The notes below the pieces were generated by a model. The model ran no database searches. It was given only the letters and a program-made list of their open reading frames with translations, and was not told the origin of the DNA. A DNA stretch of 64,000 nt from Paramecium sonneborni (Eukaryota > Ciliophora > Oligohymenophorea > Peniculida > Parameciidae). Below, in pieces: positions 38,481 to 52,708 of this stretch; position 1 is the stretch's first letter; every line of letters begins with the position of its first letter. Location: assembly GCA_905182985.1 (NCBI GenBank), contig CAJJDN010000083.1:340128-404127 (forward strand), in the 5' to 3' direction. The position numbers and the translations under genes were made by a program.

Positions 38481-38663
38481 TTGTTACATCATATAAATTA
38501 GATCACTTTTTTAAAATTAAGAGGAGGTGGATGCTGTAACACAAAATAATAAATTCATGATTTCTCAAAACTGAATTAAAAATAAATTGAAGAAAATTTT
38601 GTGTCTAACTTACAATTATTTACAAATATTATAGTCGAAAAATCTTTGAGTTTTTAAGATAAT

Positions 38664-41600
38664 ATGAATAAAGATGAAATACTTACTGCATTTTAGTGGT
38701 TTTTAAATCAAAAAGAGTAATTTTTAATTATATGTAATGAAGAAATTTTTAATTAAACAATATATGAAGTTATTGAAAAAATATTAGAATAATTATTGAA
38801 ATAGTTAAAGATTTATGTAAAATTATCAGGGTTTCTATTTTATCTCTTACTCTAAATATGTAATGATTTATTTAGAATTATATTTTCATATTAATTAAAG
38901 AATGAAGAGAGGTATATGTAAGAAGATTTAAAAAAAACATTTCTAGAATATATATCAGAAACAGAATGTCAAATTTAAGTTGAAGCTTTGAATATTTGGA
39001 TTAATGGAGTGGAATTTGAACTTTAAATGATTAAAACTTGTATAGCTCATTGTAGAACCAACTCTTAATAAGGTAAAGAATTAGTACTATCTATTATGAG
39101 TGGTTTAATTTCATCAATATCTTAATTAAAACCTAGTGATGAATTGATAGATTCGTTAATTCAAGGAGGAAAATTCTTACTTTTGAATTTCTATGATAAA
39201 AAAATTCAAAATCCAATTTAAATATATGAAATCTATTATTTTTTCGAAAATTTGAAATGGTCTATATTAAATCAATTGAAATTAGGCTACTCCATTTAAA
39301 ATATTATTTAATAAATTCAAGATGCATATTTAAAGTATATAAAACTATCCAAAGATTGGATGATACATTATTGTTGGATCAACTTGATATCAGATATAAT
39401 GTGTTATAGACCAATTGTTTATAAAAATTAATTATCATAAATATTATAAAAAGGAAATTAAGATTAAGAAACTTGGAATTAATTAATTATGTCTAACTAA
39501 ATAGTTTAGTTGCCATATCATAAATTTGCTGGTAAATTAAAAATGTTTGGAAATCAAAATTTTTCATTTAAGAAGTTCGGATCACTTAAATTATTTTAGG
39601 AGTACTTGATCTCAAATGAAAGTAATATTTTCTTATTGCCAAACTATGTCGATTTTAATTTTAATTTATAAAAAGAAGAGTAATTAAATGATGAGGATCT
39701 TTTTATTTAATTATTAACTGATTAATCAAATATGGAATTAATAAAAAGCTTAATCAAATAATTAAAGTCCTAAAATGAATAAATATTAAATAATTTTGAA
39801 GCTGCGAAATAATAAATAAATTTATATAATTCTCATCTTAAGAATTATAAATAATTTGAAATCAAAATACTTAGATAAGATATTAAATTTTTGATGAACT
39901 AAATAAAAAAATCTAGCTTATTATTATTATTTTTAATTTATGAGATTAATTAATTAACAAATAAGGAATTATAAATTAATTCTATTATCTAAGTATTTTT
40001 AGAAACATAAGATTCAAATTAGGACGAAAAACAAAAAATATTAAAAAAATCAACAATCACAGTTATTAAAGAAAAAGAAGAAAAATATTAATTTGAATTT
40101 TTAAATAATTTTAATTCGATATCTTAATTTTGGATATAAATTTGTTAGTATACAACAATTTCATAAGAGGAATTAATTAATATTAATTCTGATTTAGAGA
40201 AACCTATATCTATTGAATCTTAATTGAACCAAAATATTTTAATCCTAACAGATATAATAAATTACTTAGATAAATTTTTAATCTAAACAAATACAATAAA
40301 GCGAAATTTCTTAAATTTATTAGATTAGAATAAATTCAAGACTTTTATGAAAGAACCTATCTCTTAAAAAAATATAGCATAACTGTTAATTAAGCTATTT
40401 AATCCAAAAATTATATCAAAATTAATTGTTGAGATTTGCCAATATTTTTAAAGCACATATAAAGAAAAATTTGAAATTCAAAAGAAGATTGATGTTCAAA
40501 AAATGTTGTTTATTATTTGTTCGAACTTAAATATTTATAAGGGTTTAAAAATGATTCTTAATGTACATCATAGTAAATTATTATCTATATCTAATTAATT
40601 ATAAGGTGTTTTTACAAATAAAAGAACGATGGAAAATGAAAGATAAAATTAAAATGATACTAATTAATATATTAAAAAGTTAATAATCGATAAAAAAGAG
40701 AAGTTGTAAATTCTATTTAACAAGTATCGAAATTTAGAATTCACGAAAGATGAAGTAACAGAATTTAACAATATATCAAATGAAATTAGTTTAGAATTAT
40801 CTGAAATAAATAAAAAGGATTAGTAAGAATTAACTAAAACTCATCAAATATTATTATTATAAGATATTCAAACAAAATTGGAACTTATAGGTTTGGTTTA
40901 GTAAGATAAAAATACTATTCAAAAAGAAATCTTTCAATTATTAGATGGTCATCTTTATGAAATAAGCAAAGATGAAAAAGAGATTTCCTTTTAAATTAAT
41001 GATAAATAGTAAAACCCTTTAGAAGAAATAATAAAATTATAATCGACAGATTTATTTGATTGCGAATGTTAAATCAGAATTATAGAGAATTTAATAATTA
41101 AATCACAAAAACTTAAGAGAATATTCAAGTAAAATTGTAAAGAAACAGTTTCTTAAAATGAATAAACAAACTAATAATTATTGAGTTAATTTAAGAATAC
41201 TTTTGCAAAAAGTTTAAATTAAGTAATTGTGGATTTGTAGAAGTAAACTATATAATTTTATTAATCAATAAATAATAAGGAATAAATTATTTTTAATGAA
41301 GAATTTATGACTAAGCTTTAAAATTAACCTAAATTGAATTAAAAATCTACCTTGATTTAAGTATTAAATTTTAATTCTCTATTTGTTGAAGATAATGAAA
41401 TTAAAGATTAGAATGGAAAAATTAATATTATTTAAAATATGTTAATTGAATTAAAAAAAGACTAAAAGATAATTGTTGAAAAGAGTGTATTTGATATATT
41501 TGAAAATTCATCATACAAGGTTAGGGAATTACTAGTATTTAATTTGGTTAAGATGTAATAAATGGTTTAAGAATAAGTAATATAAGAATTTTGTGGAAAT

Positions 41601-44600
41601 TTATTAAAACAAATTTGGATGATAGAAAAACATTCAGGTGTTAGAAATCTTCTGAAAAATGATGAAATGATAAGGATGTAGAAGAAAATGTTCTCAAAAG
41701 ATTTACAAAATTTTTCTATAAAATTAAAAAGTGAAATGCAATAAAGACTAAAATAAATAGAACAACTTGAAACTTAAGTTCTTCTAAGTGATAATTAAGA
41801 TGAAATGAAGAAATAACTATAAGATGCTTATGATAATTTTGAAATTTATTTAGATAATATTACTGATATGTCATAGAGACTAGATATAAGTTTAATTTTT
41901 TTAAGAGAGATTAGTAAAGATTTAAAAAATATTAAATCATCTATTGATTAAGTATTAATAAGTATAAAAGGCGTAGAAGATGATATTAGAAGATTAAGAG
42001 GTAAGAATTTTTAGGATTTATTCGAAATAAGAAAGTAGAAGATATTAAAATAAAAGCTTGAAAATGAACTAGATTAAGTTCATATATAATTTTTAACTTA
42101 AGAATACGATCCTATTTCTGGTAATAAAAAGACAAATAGGGAAGGAGAATTAAGTACATTTTTAATAAAAAATTATTATGAAAATTATGATGGAGAAGTG
42201 AATGAATTTTTATGGAGTGAATATGAAAAGTAAAAAGATGTTATGATAATAAAAGGGAAAGCTGGATCAGGTAAGAGTAGAGCATCACGTAATATTGAAG
42301 AATTTATATGGATTTGTGATAAGATTTCACCAAATTGGATTCCAATTTATGTATCTCTTCCTTCATTAAAAGATCCTAATCATAATTTAATTGAATAAGC
42401 TCTTGAATCTGAAAATTATAATTTTGATAATATTTAAATAAGAGAATTTAAAGAGGCTGTTGTTAATGGAAATCTAAAGATTGTTATTATACTTGAAAGT
42501 TATGATGAAATGAAATATGATTCTATTGGAACTAATCTTTATCATTCTAATAGATTTACTTAAGATCTCAATCTCTAAGTATCAGGATAAACAGTAAAAA
42601 TTATTATTACTACAAGAGAAGAAATTTTAAATTCTATTGGATATTAAACATGGTTTTATGGGTAAAATATTGATACTCTTAAAGAAATTGAAATTTTACC
42701 ATTTACTTAAGAGTAAAGTTCATAGTATATTAAAAAATATGTTGAAATAAGTGTTAAAAGAACTATTAAAAAGTTTTATGAATTTATTAAATAATTAAAA
42801 GGTTAAAATTTCTCATTAGATGAGTTTAAATTAATATGGAATCAATTAGAAAATATAATTAATACTATTATATTATAATAATAAAATTCAGAAGTATTAT
42901 TTTAAAATTAAGATGTTGAAAAACTTATATTAAAAATTTAAACAGTTGAATTTTTTAATTTTATTAAATCAAATCAAATGGTCTCTTTAAAAAAAGAACT
43001 TCTTTAATTATGGGGAGAATAGAAATTATGTTAAGTAATCAATAATGTTAATATAAATCATTTATTAAGTACACCATTTATGATGGAAATAATTGTTTAT
43101 GTTTTACCTAAAATGTCATCATTTTTTTCTTAATCTAATTTAATTAGAGATCTCCTAAAAAAAAATTTTATGATTTTGAAAAGAGAAGCTAAGAATTCAT
43201 AAAAAATTATTGAAAAATTTTTATAAAAGCTAATAAATAATTAGAGTTAAGAGGAAGAAGTACAAAATTAAAAAGTGATTTAGACTAATGTATAAAATAT
43301 AGAACTTGAAATATTAGAATAATTTACTTCAATTGTAGAATAACTAGACAATTAAAACTTTTTTGAATCATTTTCAATTGCTAATTCTTTAGAATATATT
43401 AACAATACTACTATATTTTCAAATAAATATTTTAAAGTTAAAATAGATGCCAATTTTATTGTTTCTGCTTTTAGATTAAATTAATATACAGCATTCGATT
43501 TTTATGAAATTTTTGTTAATTTTTATCACAATCAGCAATTATAAAAGTTGAAAGATCTTGGTAAAAGTATTAAATAAGAAAGTGTATTATTAGACTTAAA
43601 AGATTTTTCTATTTATTTGGCTATAGATATGTCTTAGAGATAAATTACTTAAGTAAATTATAAATAAAAAGGGAAATTATTCATCAAATAAGCAGAAGAA
43701 GAGAGGAAAGTTGAAATCTCATGGGAAGATTCATATTTTAGTGAAAATTAAGTTGATTTTGAATATAAAACTTTATTACTAAAGTGTATGTTGATTAATT
43801 CAAAAGGTAATATATATTCATTTAATCATAAATCAATATAGGAATTTTTTGTGGCCAAATATATATTAGATTTAATTGAGAAAATCTTTATAAAAGAGAA
43901 TCAAAGAATTGATGAAAATATTATATATAAAAGCAGTTTTAATAAGGATTAATTTAATTTATCATTTGAACATTATTCTGGCACTTTAGAATTATTAAAG
44001 CCTAAAATAAAATAGATAGAAAATATAAAACAAAAACTAATTTAAATAACATAATTATCAAATATATAATGTGATAATAAAAAGTATATTAGATCAGCTT
44101 CAAATTGCCTTTATATTCTAAGTTTTTTAGGTGAATATTTAGATAATATAGATTTAAGTAATATTTGTATCTCTGATACTAAATTAAATGGTCTTAGTTT
44201 TTATAAGTGTAATTTGAATAATTCTTAATTTGATAATATATCAATTGATTCATGTAATTTAAATTGTGCAACAATAGAGAATGCAAATTGGAATAACTTA
44301 ATTTGTAAAGAAAAACCATCATTAATTGGTCATAAATAAAAAATAATTTAAATTGTTTTTAGTGATGATGGTAACACATTAATTTCAGGTAGTGAAGATG
44401 GAATTATTAATATTTGGTAAGTATATTCTGATGAAGAAAAATAAAGTATAAATTTATAAAAAGATGAAAATTTAATTACAATAACATTTTCTAAAGTTAA
44501 AAATTTACTTGCATGTCTTACTTAAAATAATATATATTTGTTTAATACTATTGATTTGAATTAACTGAGTCATTAATAATTAATAAATAATGATTATATA

Positions 44601-47600
44601 GACATATTATTGTCTCCAAATGGTAAATATTTAGCAGCCTAAACAAATTCAGGTTAAATACATTTTTGGTTAATATAGCACATATTACAATAATCAACAT
44701 AATAATAAAAGCATATATCAAAAGAAAAAAACTAGGGTTTAATTTATAGTATAACAATATCTTCTGATTATTAATTAATAGCAACAGGTGGTTTTCCAAT
44801 TAAAGTTTGGAAAGCTTAAGATATTACAGATATTTAAGAAATTTTAGAACTTCCTAAACAATTAAAACCTGTATTTGGAGTTGCCTTTTCTAAAGATAAT
44901 TAGATCTTGGCAACAGGAGGAGAGAATAAGAAATTAGAATTTTGGAATATTTAGAACTTAAATTAAATTTAATTAATATTTTCTTTAGATTCATAATAGA
45001 ATATAGAATAAGTATCTTATTCAAATGATGGAAATTTAATTGCTTTAAGATCAACATCATAATTGAAATTATATGATGTATCAAAGTTATCTGATTAATA
45101 AGACTATTTTATAATCCATTCTTAATTTAAAGTTGATTTAATTGAGATTTCTTATGATTGTTATACTTTAGCTTGTTCTCAAAAGAAAAATCCTTAAGAA
45201 AAAAATCCTAAAATCAAAATATGGGATATAAGAAATCTTCATCATATAAAAATGCTCTGTATATTTGAAGAACATAAAGATGATGTTTTATCTTTAAAAT
45301 TTACAAATGATAATTTAGTTTTAGGTTCAGGTAGTCTAGATATGACTATTTGTTTATGGGATTTAAATAAATAAAAATTAATAGTTAAATTGTCAACACA
45401 TACAAATAGAGTTCTAGATTTGGCATTTTCAAGTAATAGAAATTAAATGGTATCCTGTAGTTTAGATAAAACAATTATTTTTTGGGATATAACTAATTTA
45501 GACTAACCATTAAATTAAATAACATTATAATAACAAATTGAATCTAACAAAGTTATTTTTTGGCCAAATAAATAAATTGTTGTATCATTTAAATGCTAAC
45601 ATTCTAAAGAAATTCAATTTTGGAATTCTATATAATTTAATCTAATTTCAAGTATATAGACAGATGAAAATTTTCTAGATATTAATTTTAATTAAGATGG
45701 TGAAGTTATGATTTCATTAAGTGAAAAAGGCATTGTTAGAATTTGGAAAATAAATGAATAATCTTTTTTAATTGAAAAACAAATTTAATTAAAAGATCTT
45801 TAATATTTGAAAAGAATTTTTTATTTAAACAGTTAAAACATTATTGTTTAATCTCATGTATCTGTGTTTCTATTGAAAATAGAAGACAATCAAATTTAAA
45901 AACACCACTTTCATTTTTAAAATAATGCTTATTGTATTTCAGTAGCATATAATTAATAGTTTATTGTTATTGGAAGTACATTAAGTTTTGAGATTATAAT
46001 TATAGAAAATCATAACAGTCCAAATATGATGTATTTGTAAGATAACAATAATTCTTACAAAGACTTTTAATTTTCTAATGATTCATCACTTTTGGCAATT
46101 GCTACAGAGAAAGGATCATTTATATACAATATTAAAATTAATTAAATAGAATAGAAATTTGAAGAAAATTGTTGTTGTATTTCAATTAGCTTTATTGGAA
46201 ATGAAAAATTAGCAATTGGTAAAAATACACTTGGAGGATAATTAGTTTTATATGATATATAAAATTCTTAATCAATATAATAATTGGCAATTATTTAATT
46301 ACCCAATAATCCTTTAAAGATTTTATTCTCAAATAAATTAGAATAAATTGTAATTTATTGTTCAAGTGTTATAACAGTATTAAAATTATCAGAATTAGAA
46401 TCTATTTAATTAATTTAAATGAATAAATGTAAAAAATCAAAGGATATTATTTTAGATTCCAATTAATAATATATAGGAATCGGAATAGAAAATCACATCT
46501 GTTTTTATTCATTATTAGATACAATTAAATTGGATAAAATATTGAAATCAAATTAAGAAAATTAATTTTTACATAAGAACTTTTCATTGAATAGTAATTT
46601 TTTCACAGTAATTTCAAATAATTCAATATATACTAAATATGATATAAATGAAAATAAGATTATAAAATAGATTAATTTGAATTTGTCTCCATTGTCATTA
46701 TTAACATTGAACTATCAAGAATCATAATTAGTAGCAATTTAAGAATTGGATTAAGGGAAATAAAAATCATTATTAATGGATTTAGAAAGTACAAAAGTAA
46801 TTTCTTGTTTTGAAGAAATTGATGATGAAAAAAAGTTTAAATGTAAGAAAGTAATATTTTCCTAAGATGGATAAAATTTTGTTTCAAGTTATGTAGATCT
46901 AACAATAAAATTATGGGATGCTAAATCTTGTAAATTACTTTCTATGTTTAAAAGTGATACTTCTATTATAGAATTGATTAATATATCAACAAAAGGAATA
47001 TTAGCATAAACAAGTGAATAAATAATAAAGTTATGGAATCTAAAAGCATTATAATAATCATTTGAAATGGATGGTCATTCAGATTCTGTTAAATAATTAA
47101 GTATATCTTCAGATGGTTTTCAATTAGTTACAGGATCAGAGGCTGAAATAATAAGATGGGATTTAATAGAACTTAAAAAAATTGATGTTTTATTAAAAGG
47201 TAAAAGACTCCCTTCTTCATTTTGTTTTTCTATGAACTGTTAATACTTTGCTGCTCTAGATGATGAATAAACAGTACATATTTGGAAATTAAATACAAAA
47301 TATATTATTGAACATCACTTTAAATTATAATGTATTTTTAATGATAATCTTGCTTTTAGTATAAATTAGACTTAGCTTATTTGTAAGTATATTAATTCTA
47401 AAGTATTAATCTTGAACTTAGAGTAGGTAAGTAAATAAAAATAACTACTAAATTAATCAAATTTGAATGTTTAATCAAGATCAATTATTCTATCATCAAA
47501 TTTATTAATAAAAAGTAATCCTTTAGAAGTAATTAGAACAAACAATAAATCTGAATTAATAAATGAAAATTTTGAAGGAATATAGCTAAGTAATATAACA

Positions 47601-48803
47601 ACAATAGCAATATGTCCTATTTCATAGAGATTAGCTATAGAAGATAAAGATTATTCTATTATTATCTGGTCAATGGAGAAGAAATAAAAAGAATCAGTAT
47701 TACAACATTTATCATTTAAAAATACAAAAGTTTTATCTATGACATTTTCTGGTAATGGTAAACTTTTATTTTCATGTCATATCGATGAAAAAATAAGATT
47801 ATGGAACATAAATAATGATTGTACATTGATAACTATTTAAGATCTTTAATTTTATAATAATAGTAATAGTACAAGATAAATATCAAGTCTTTAGATATTT
47901 CCTATAAAAGATGAAAAGTATATAGTTATTTGGTCTGAAGATTATTAATTTTGGGATGTTCAAATAAGTCAACTTGTTTTTTAGATAGATTAAGTGTCAA
48001 TTTTAGAAGAATAGTTTAATAATGGTTTATTATTATAACATTTTTCAATTGGATATAGTGATAAAACTAATTTAGCAGCAATATAATTCAAAACAAATCT
48101 AAAATTATATGATATAACATCAAAATAATAAATAGCAACATTAGAAGGAAACTCTTTTCATAAATAATCTTTTTCTTCTATCCTAATTTTTTCAGAAAAT
48201 GGAAACTCATTATTATCTTTAGGAAGGAATCATACAATTAGATTTTGGGATCTTTCTAATTTAAATACTATCAAATTAAAAGTAAATTTAGTAAAACCAA
48301 TTGAAGCATCTGCATTATAGTTTTTAAATTCAACAACAGTCAGGTTATTTAGTAAGTTTGGGGATATAATTGATGAAAATCTATCAGAATATTAAGAAGT
48401 GGCTGTTATTGAAAATGAAAATTCGTTTGATTTCAATTCAATATAAAGAGAATTAGAAGTTTGTAAATATATTTGTAAAATTGAAAATAAAACATTAAAT
48501 ATTTTTGATTCTTAAAATAATGAATTAAAATTTACTTTGAATTAATTTAATTCTTAAATTAAGAAATTATAATTTACTTTATCTGAAGATCAATTTATAC
48601 TTGGAATGGAAGATGGTTCAATTTTATTATATAAGATAGACCAATAAACCTTAAAAAATTATGAATATCCTGTTTGTTATTATGTTTTATCAAAAAGTCC
48701 TCTCCTTTAAGCTTATCGTTGTAACATTAGATAATCAAAATTTCAAACAATCGAAAATGAAAATTTTTAAAAATTGTTAGTTGAAAAAGGAGCTTTAAAA
48801 TGA
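38664..48803 (+). CDS. Giant NACHT-WD40 STAND protein (NLR-like)
   Basis: One uninterrupted frame of 3,380 codons from ATG 38664 to TGA 48801-48803, with no intron. Residues 1-1190 are helical and Gln-rich with coiled-coil stretches. A NACHT-type P-loop NTPase follows: GKAGSGKS at 1198-1205, a Walker B of the form VIILESYDEMK (1274-1284, Glu in place of the usual first Asp), then IIITTREEIL. A helical region ends at ~1820, followed by a pentapeptide-like stretch (LSNICISDTKLNGLSFYKCN). From ~1885 to the C-terminus there are some 1,450 residues of WD40 repeats, e.g. GHKQKIIQIVFSDDGNTL and HTNRVLDLAFSSNRN, enough for several propellers. NACHT-WD40 proteins are signal-transduction ATPases with numerous domains, in which WD40 repeats usually sense and NACHT drives oligomerisation. 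The ligand and output are unknown. Confidence 0.88.
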
Positions 48804-49169
48804 ACATTGTTAAAATTTATACATAAATATTTTGAATTATTTAAGAATATTTTCTATAATTAGGGTGATTGTTTTAACTTAAATTTAAAGTTATTAAATT
48901 ATGCATATTATTTTTTCTAATTAAAATGTTATATGATAAATTTAAAAAATCATAAAAATATAATAGAATTTAATAATTAAACTACTCAATAACTATATTT
49001 CAAAAATTGATCCAAATCCTTCTCCCTCTCAATTATAGTATATGTAATGTATAATGTTTATTGGATGCAGATATCATAATCATCCCCAAAATTTTTATAC
49101 TGGCTAGGGGGGTTTCGGATCTTTAATTTTTATACCAGTTAGAAGTACTGGTGTATCTCCACCCTGGTC
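48804..49169. other. Intergenic, with a GC-richer block
   Basis: The first ~180 bp are AT-rich. From about 49070 the sequence is noticeably GC-richer and, on the minus strand, continues the frame of the next gene for 32 codons past its TGA (see findings). Confidence 0.45.
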
Positions 49170-49631
49170 TCATCTCTGCAATTTAAATCTTCTCAGAGCA
49201 TCCTTCCTGTTCCTACTAGCCCAAGATTTTATTTTATTTTTAAGTGATTTTGGAGACAATTGGTTGTCTTCTATGATTGCTTTGGCATCTCTTGTCCTTC
49301 TCTCATGTTTTTAACTATGAGGCATGTCATTTTCTTCTTCTATGTTTCATTTTTAATTTACTTAACTCAAACAATTTTATAAGCTTTCTATTGTTTATAT
49401 TAAAATATCATTTAATTATTTTAATTAATTTTATTACTTTTATAATTTTCTTCTTTTTAAACTCCTCATTTTTTTAAATTTAATCGTCTATTTCAAGTTC
49501 TCTATCCTCTCAGAATCTTATGAGTTTAATTCAATTTATTTAAATCCAATTAATGATGATTAATTTTTGGAGTAGTGATCTTCTTTCTTCTTATTATGAT
49601 CTCTAATCCAGTATAACATTTGTTATTACAT
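49170..49631 (-). CDS. Small basic protein, unknown function
   Basis: Exons 49631-49367 and 49339-49170 with a 27 nt intron sum to 145 codons. The product is strongly basic and hydrophilic: MLYWIRDHNKKKEDHY, a Lys/Gln-rich middle, then a Lys/Arg-rich C-terminal region (DNQLSPKSLKNKIKSW, RNRKDALRRFKL). Such a tail could bind nucleic acid, but no family is recognised. The frame continues past the TGA as GDTPVLLTGIKIKDPKPP to another TGA, so the annotated stop may be a nonsense change. Additional upstream exons towards 49.9 kb are possible (a frame there reads QIEKESSLKLAFLCCF). Confidence 0.45.
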
Positions 49632-52600
49632 CAAAGCAAAAAATTTAAAATGATTACACAAACTTATGAGTTCTATTATAATCATATCTAGTATCAATAA
49701 TAGATAGATTTTATTGACAACAAGGGGATTTCCAATAAAGAATATATCGAATGAAACAATTTTGAAGATTTTTATATAATCTATAATGTTTTTATTTTCA
49801 AATAAGTAAAGCAACAAAGAAAAGCTAACTTAAGAGAGGATTCTTTTTCTATTTGCCTACCAGACTTTCCTGAGTTTGATAAATTAGGCTTACATTAGTT
49901 ATACTTAAACTACATTTAATGTCACCCCAATTTTTCACTTATGAATTTTGAATTCCTAATTATGAACCATATAGTATGCTTTATTAGACTACAATTTTAT
50001 AATCATTTTCCATATATCTCTTGATTCAAACACAATCAGATTATAAAGTAGTTTCATCTACTGAGTATAAACAGTTCGATTTTGACTATTGATTTCTATA
50101 TATACAGCAACTCCACAAATAATTATTAACTATGCTAACTAATATAATTATATTTATTGGTTAAAATACAAGTTAATATGATAAAATTTCAATTAATTGA
50201 AAAACAAAATATCTTTTGCAAATATTAGAAAACGAAAACAATGTTTATTAAACCCAGAGTATGAGATAATGCCAGTAGATTTGAAGTAATAAATTAGATA
50301 AAAATACTTATGCACACGGCACCTAACAGATAAATTCAATAAAAAAAATAAGACACTACATAATGAACCTACAGAGATGCTCTAAGCATAAAGACATAAT
50401 CTTAAATGCTAAATAAGTAAGAAATTCTCTCCGACTCATCAATCTAAAACAATTATAATCATCCATCAAGTCCTTCATAAATTTTATCAAAATAGAGATT
50501 AGAAAATTATTACAATTAATGAATCAATAAATGATAAATACTAAAACACAGTGAATTGAAGGAAATAAAATAGAGATGAAAAATTTCGATAAGTATATCC
50601 AATCATTAGATTGGAAAGTTTAAATAAAAATTAAAAACAGAAAAAATTAAAAAGCAAAAAGAATTCGAACTTTATGCCTCTAATTTAAGGATCTCTATAA
50701 TCATAATTAAAATCTAAATGTATTAGTTAGATTGTTGAATTGATAGATCAAATTTAATATATGGCAATTACTTGAGAGTAAAAACTTAATTAAGAATCCA
50801 CATCAATTAATTAGTTAAAATAACAATATAAGTTAATTATAAGGAATTGCAGCAATTATCATCAAAAGATAATTAACTTGATTAGATAATCGATAACATA
50901 TTGTCAAATTCGATCAGGAGTGAAAACTCTATAAAAAAATGACTTAATAATATGATTAACAAGTAACAAACAAAGATAAATGATAATTAATATCAAATTT
51001 ATAATATCGAGCAAACTGTTAAAGATAATGGATTGAAATTTAATAATTAAGAATAAATATTAACTTTACTACAAAAAACCTATCATAGAAAATAAAAACT
51101 AATTGAAACGAGAAAGAAAATTAATTTAAACAAAAATCATAATATATGGTTGAAGATTGACTATCGTAATAAAATAAAATAATACTGAAGTTTATGTAGA
51201 TTTGATCAAATGTCAATTATTCAATAAATGTGATTTTTAAATAAAGCATACCATTTAAGAATCAAATTGATTATTAAAATCAACATTATAGAAAACAAAG
51301 AAAATATCAAGGACTTGAAAAATATTCATTTAGGTGTGAGAGATGGATTAAGGCAGAAGATTTTTGGTAGAAAGTTTATAATAAAGAGAATCTGCTTATT
51401 TAAATCAAAACGTGGCTATATATACTCTCCTTATGAATGGTTGTTCAATTTAATTGGAGATGATACATTATCATCTTTTATATTCTCATAAACTCATGAT
51501 TAAGCTTATCTTTGAAGGAAAAATCATGTGCTATTAATTTAAGAAAAATTTTGGGGCTTCAATCTTTATAATAATAAATAGCATTTGATTTATTCCTTAT
51601 TGATAAACTTAATCATGAGTTTCTGAGAATATAATGCAATAATCCATCTCCATATTTTTATAGTCGATTTACTAATGCCAAATTTCAATGACTAATTTTC
51701 AAAAACAGAAAATAAGATACCCTATTGTAAAAAGAACTTTTATTCGAATCTTTGATACTGCAAAGTACTAGTAGAATCTAACCAAAAGGATTTAATGAAA
51801 GATTTATAAATCATTTTAACATTAAAATATAGTATTAATTCTATTAATAAGATGAATAGATTACTCATTTTCAAAATTAATTTTAATATATTTAATAGAT
51901 TTCCAAAAAATATAAAATGACTAGATATTTTTCTATCCGTATTATTGCCATTTAGTTGAATAATGTTTCTATTATTTAAATTTAATATAATTCTTAATTA
52001 TTATCTTAGATGGATATTAACACTTGAATATCTGAGTATACTATATTAAAAAATTAAATACTCTAGAAAAAGTTTGAGGTTTATTGTTCGAGCTAATTAT
52101 CTAAATAGCAATTAACTACATTAGCTGCCTTGATCAATATTCATTTAGGAATCTGGTTAAGTTTAACTTTTAAAAAATGAGCTACTAGCTTGAAAAATAT
52201 ATGTTGGACTAAAACATGGACATTGTAGAGATTTGTTAACATTTATGCCAAAATAATTTAATGATATTTTCTGTCTAAACGGTCTGAGCGACTGGTAGTA
52301 TAATCAAATCATAATATCAATAAATGCACAGAAAGGAGAATGGTGCTAAAACCACGAAAAATAATAAATTGAGAGTTTATAATCAAGATCTCTTATGTGT
52401 CTTACGTTAATTAGATTTGTTATATTTGGTTTTGATGAAACTCTTTTAACTATGTTGTCGAAAAATCCATATCAGGTTTATAAATTATTATATATCTAAT
52501 ATGACTAATAAGAGTTTAATAAATAAACATATACTTATTAAAGGTGCTATTTTTATTTTTAGATGTAAGGATTAAGTTTGAATCACATCTATGAATTTCA

Positions 52601-52708
52601 TAAATTTTAAATGTTTTTTTAAACTTAATGAGCAAAATTGAATGTAATATCGCTGATGATAAGAAATAACATAATTGAATATCAATTAGATTTATGATTT
52701 AAGTGAAA
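49632..52708. other. Region of broken coding-like sequence
   Basis: On the plus strand between about 50.2 and 51.2 kb several stretches read as polar, protein-like sequence (e.g. NPEYEIMPVDLKQQIRQKY; SKDNQLDQIIDNILSNSIRS) but change frame or hit isolated TGA codons. At 51.27-51.49 kb there is a 74-codon plus frame (HLGVRDGLRQKIFGRKFI). Around 51.5-51.7 kb the minus strand reads KFGISKSTIKIWRW, an HTH-like motif. No intact gene could be built. Degenerate genes, possibly including a transposase relic, are the likeliest content. Confidence 0.35.
51479..51633. repeat. Inverted repeat, 32 bp arms
   Basis: Positions 51479-51510 and 51602-51633 are reverse complements with two mismatches and are separated by 91 bp. 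Beyond the outer ends weaker inverted similarity continues (TGGAGATG on both sides). It could be a small foldback element or a hairpin-forming transcript region. Confidence 0.7.

Noticed and set aside
44548..45084. Two minus-strand ORFs within the WD40 region
   Set aside because: Shadows of the giant NACHT-WD40 frame.
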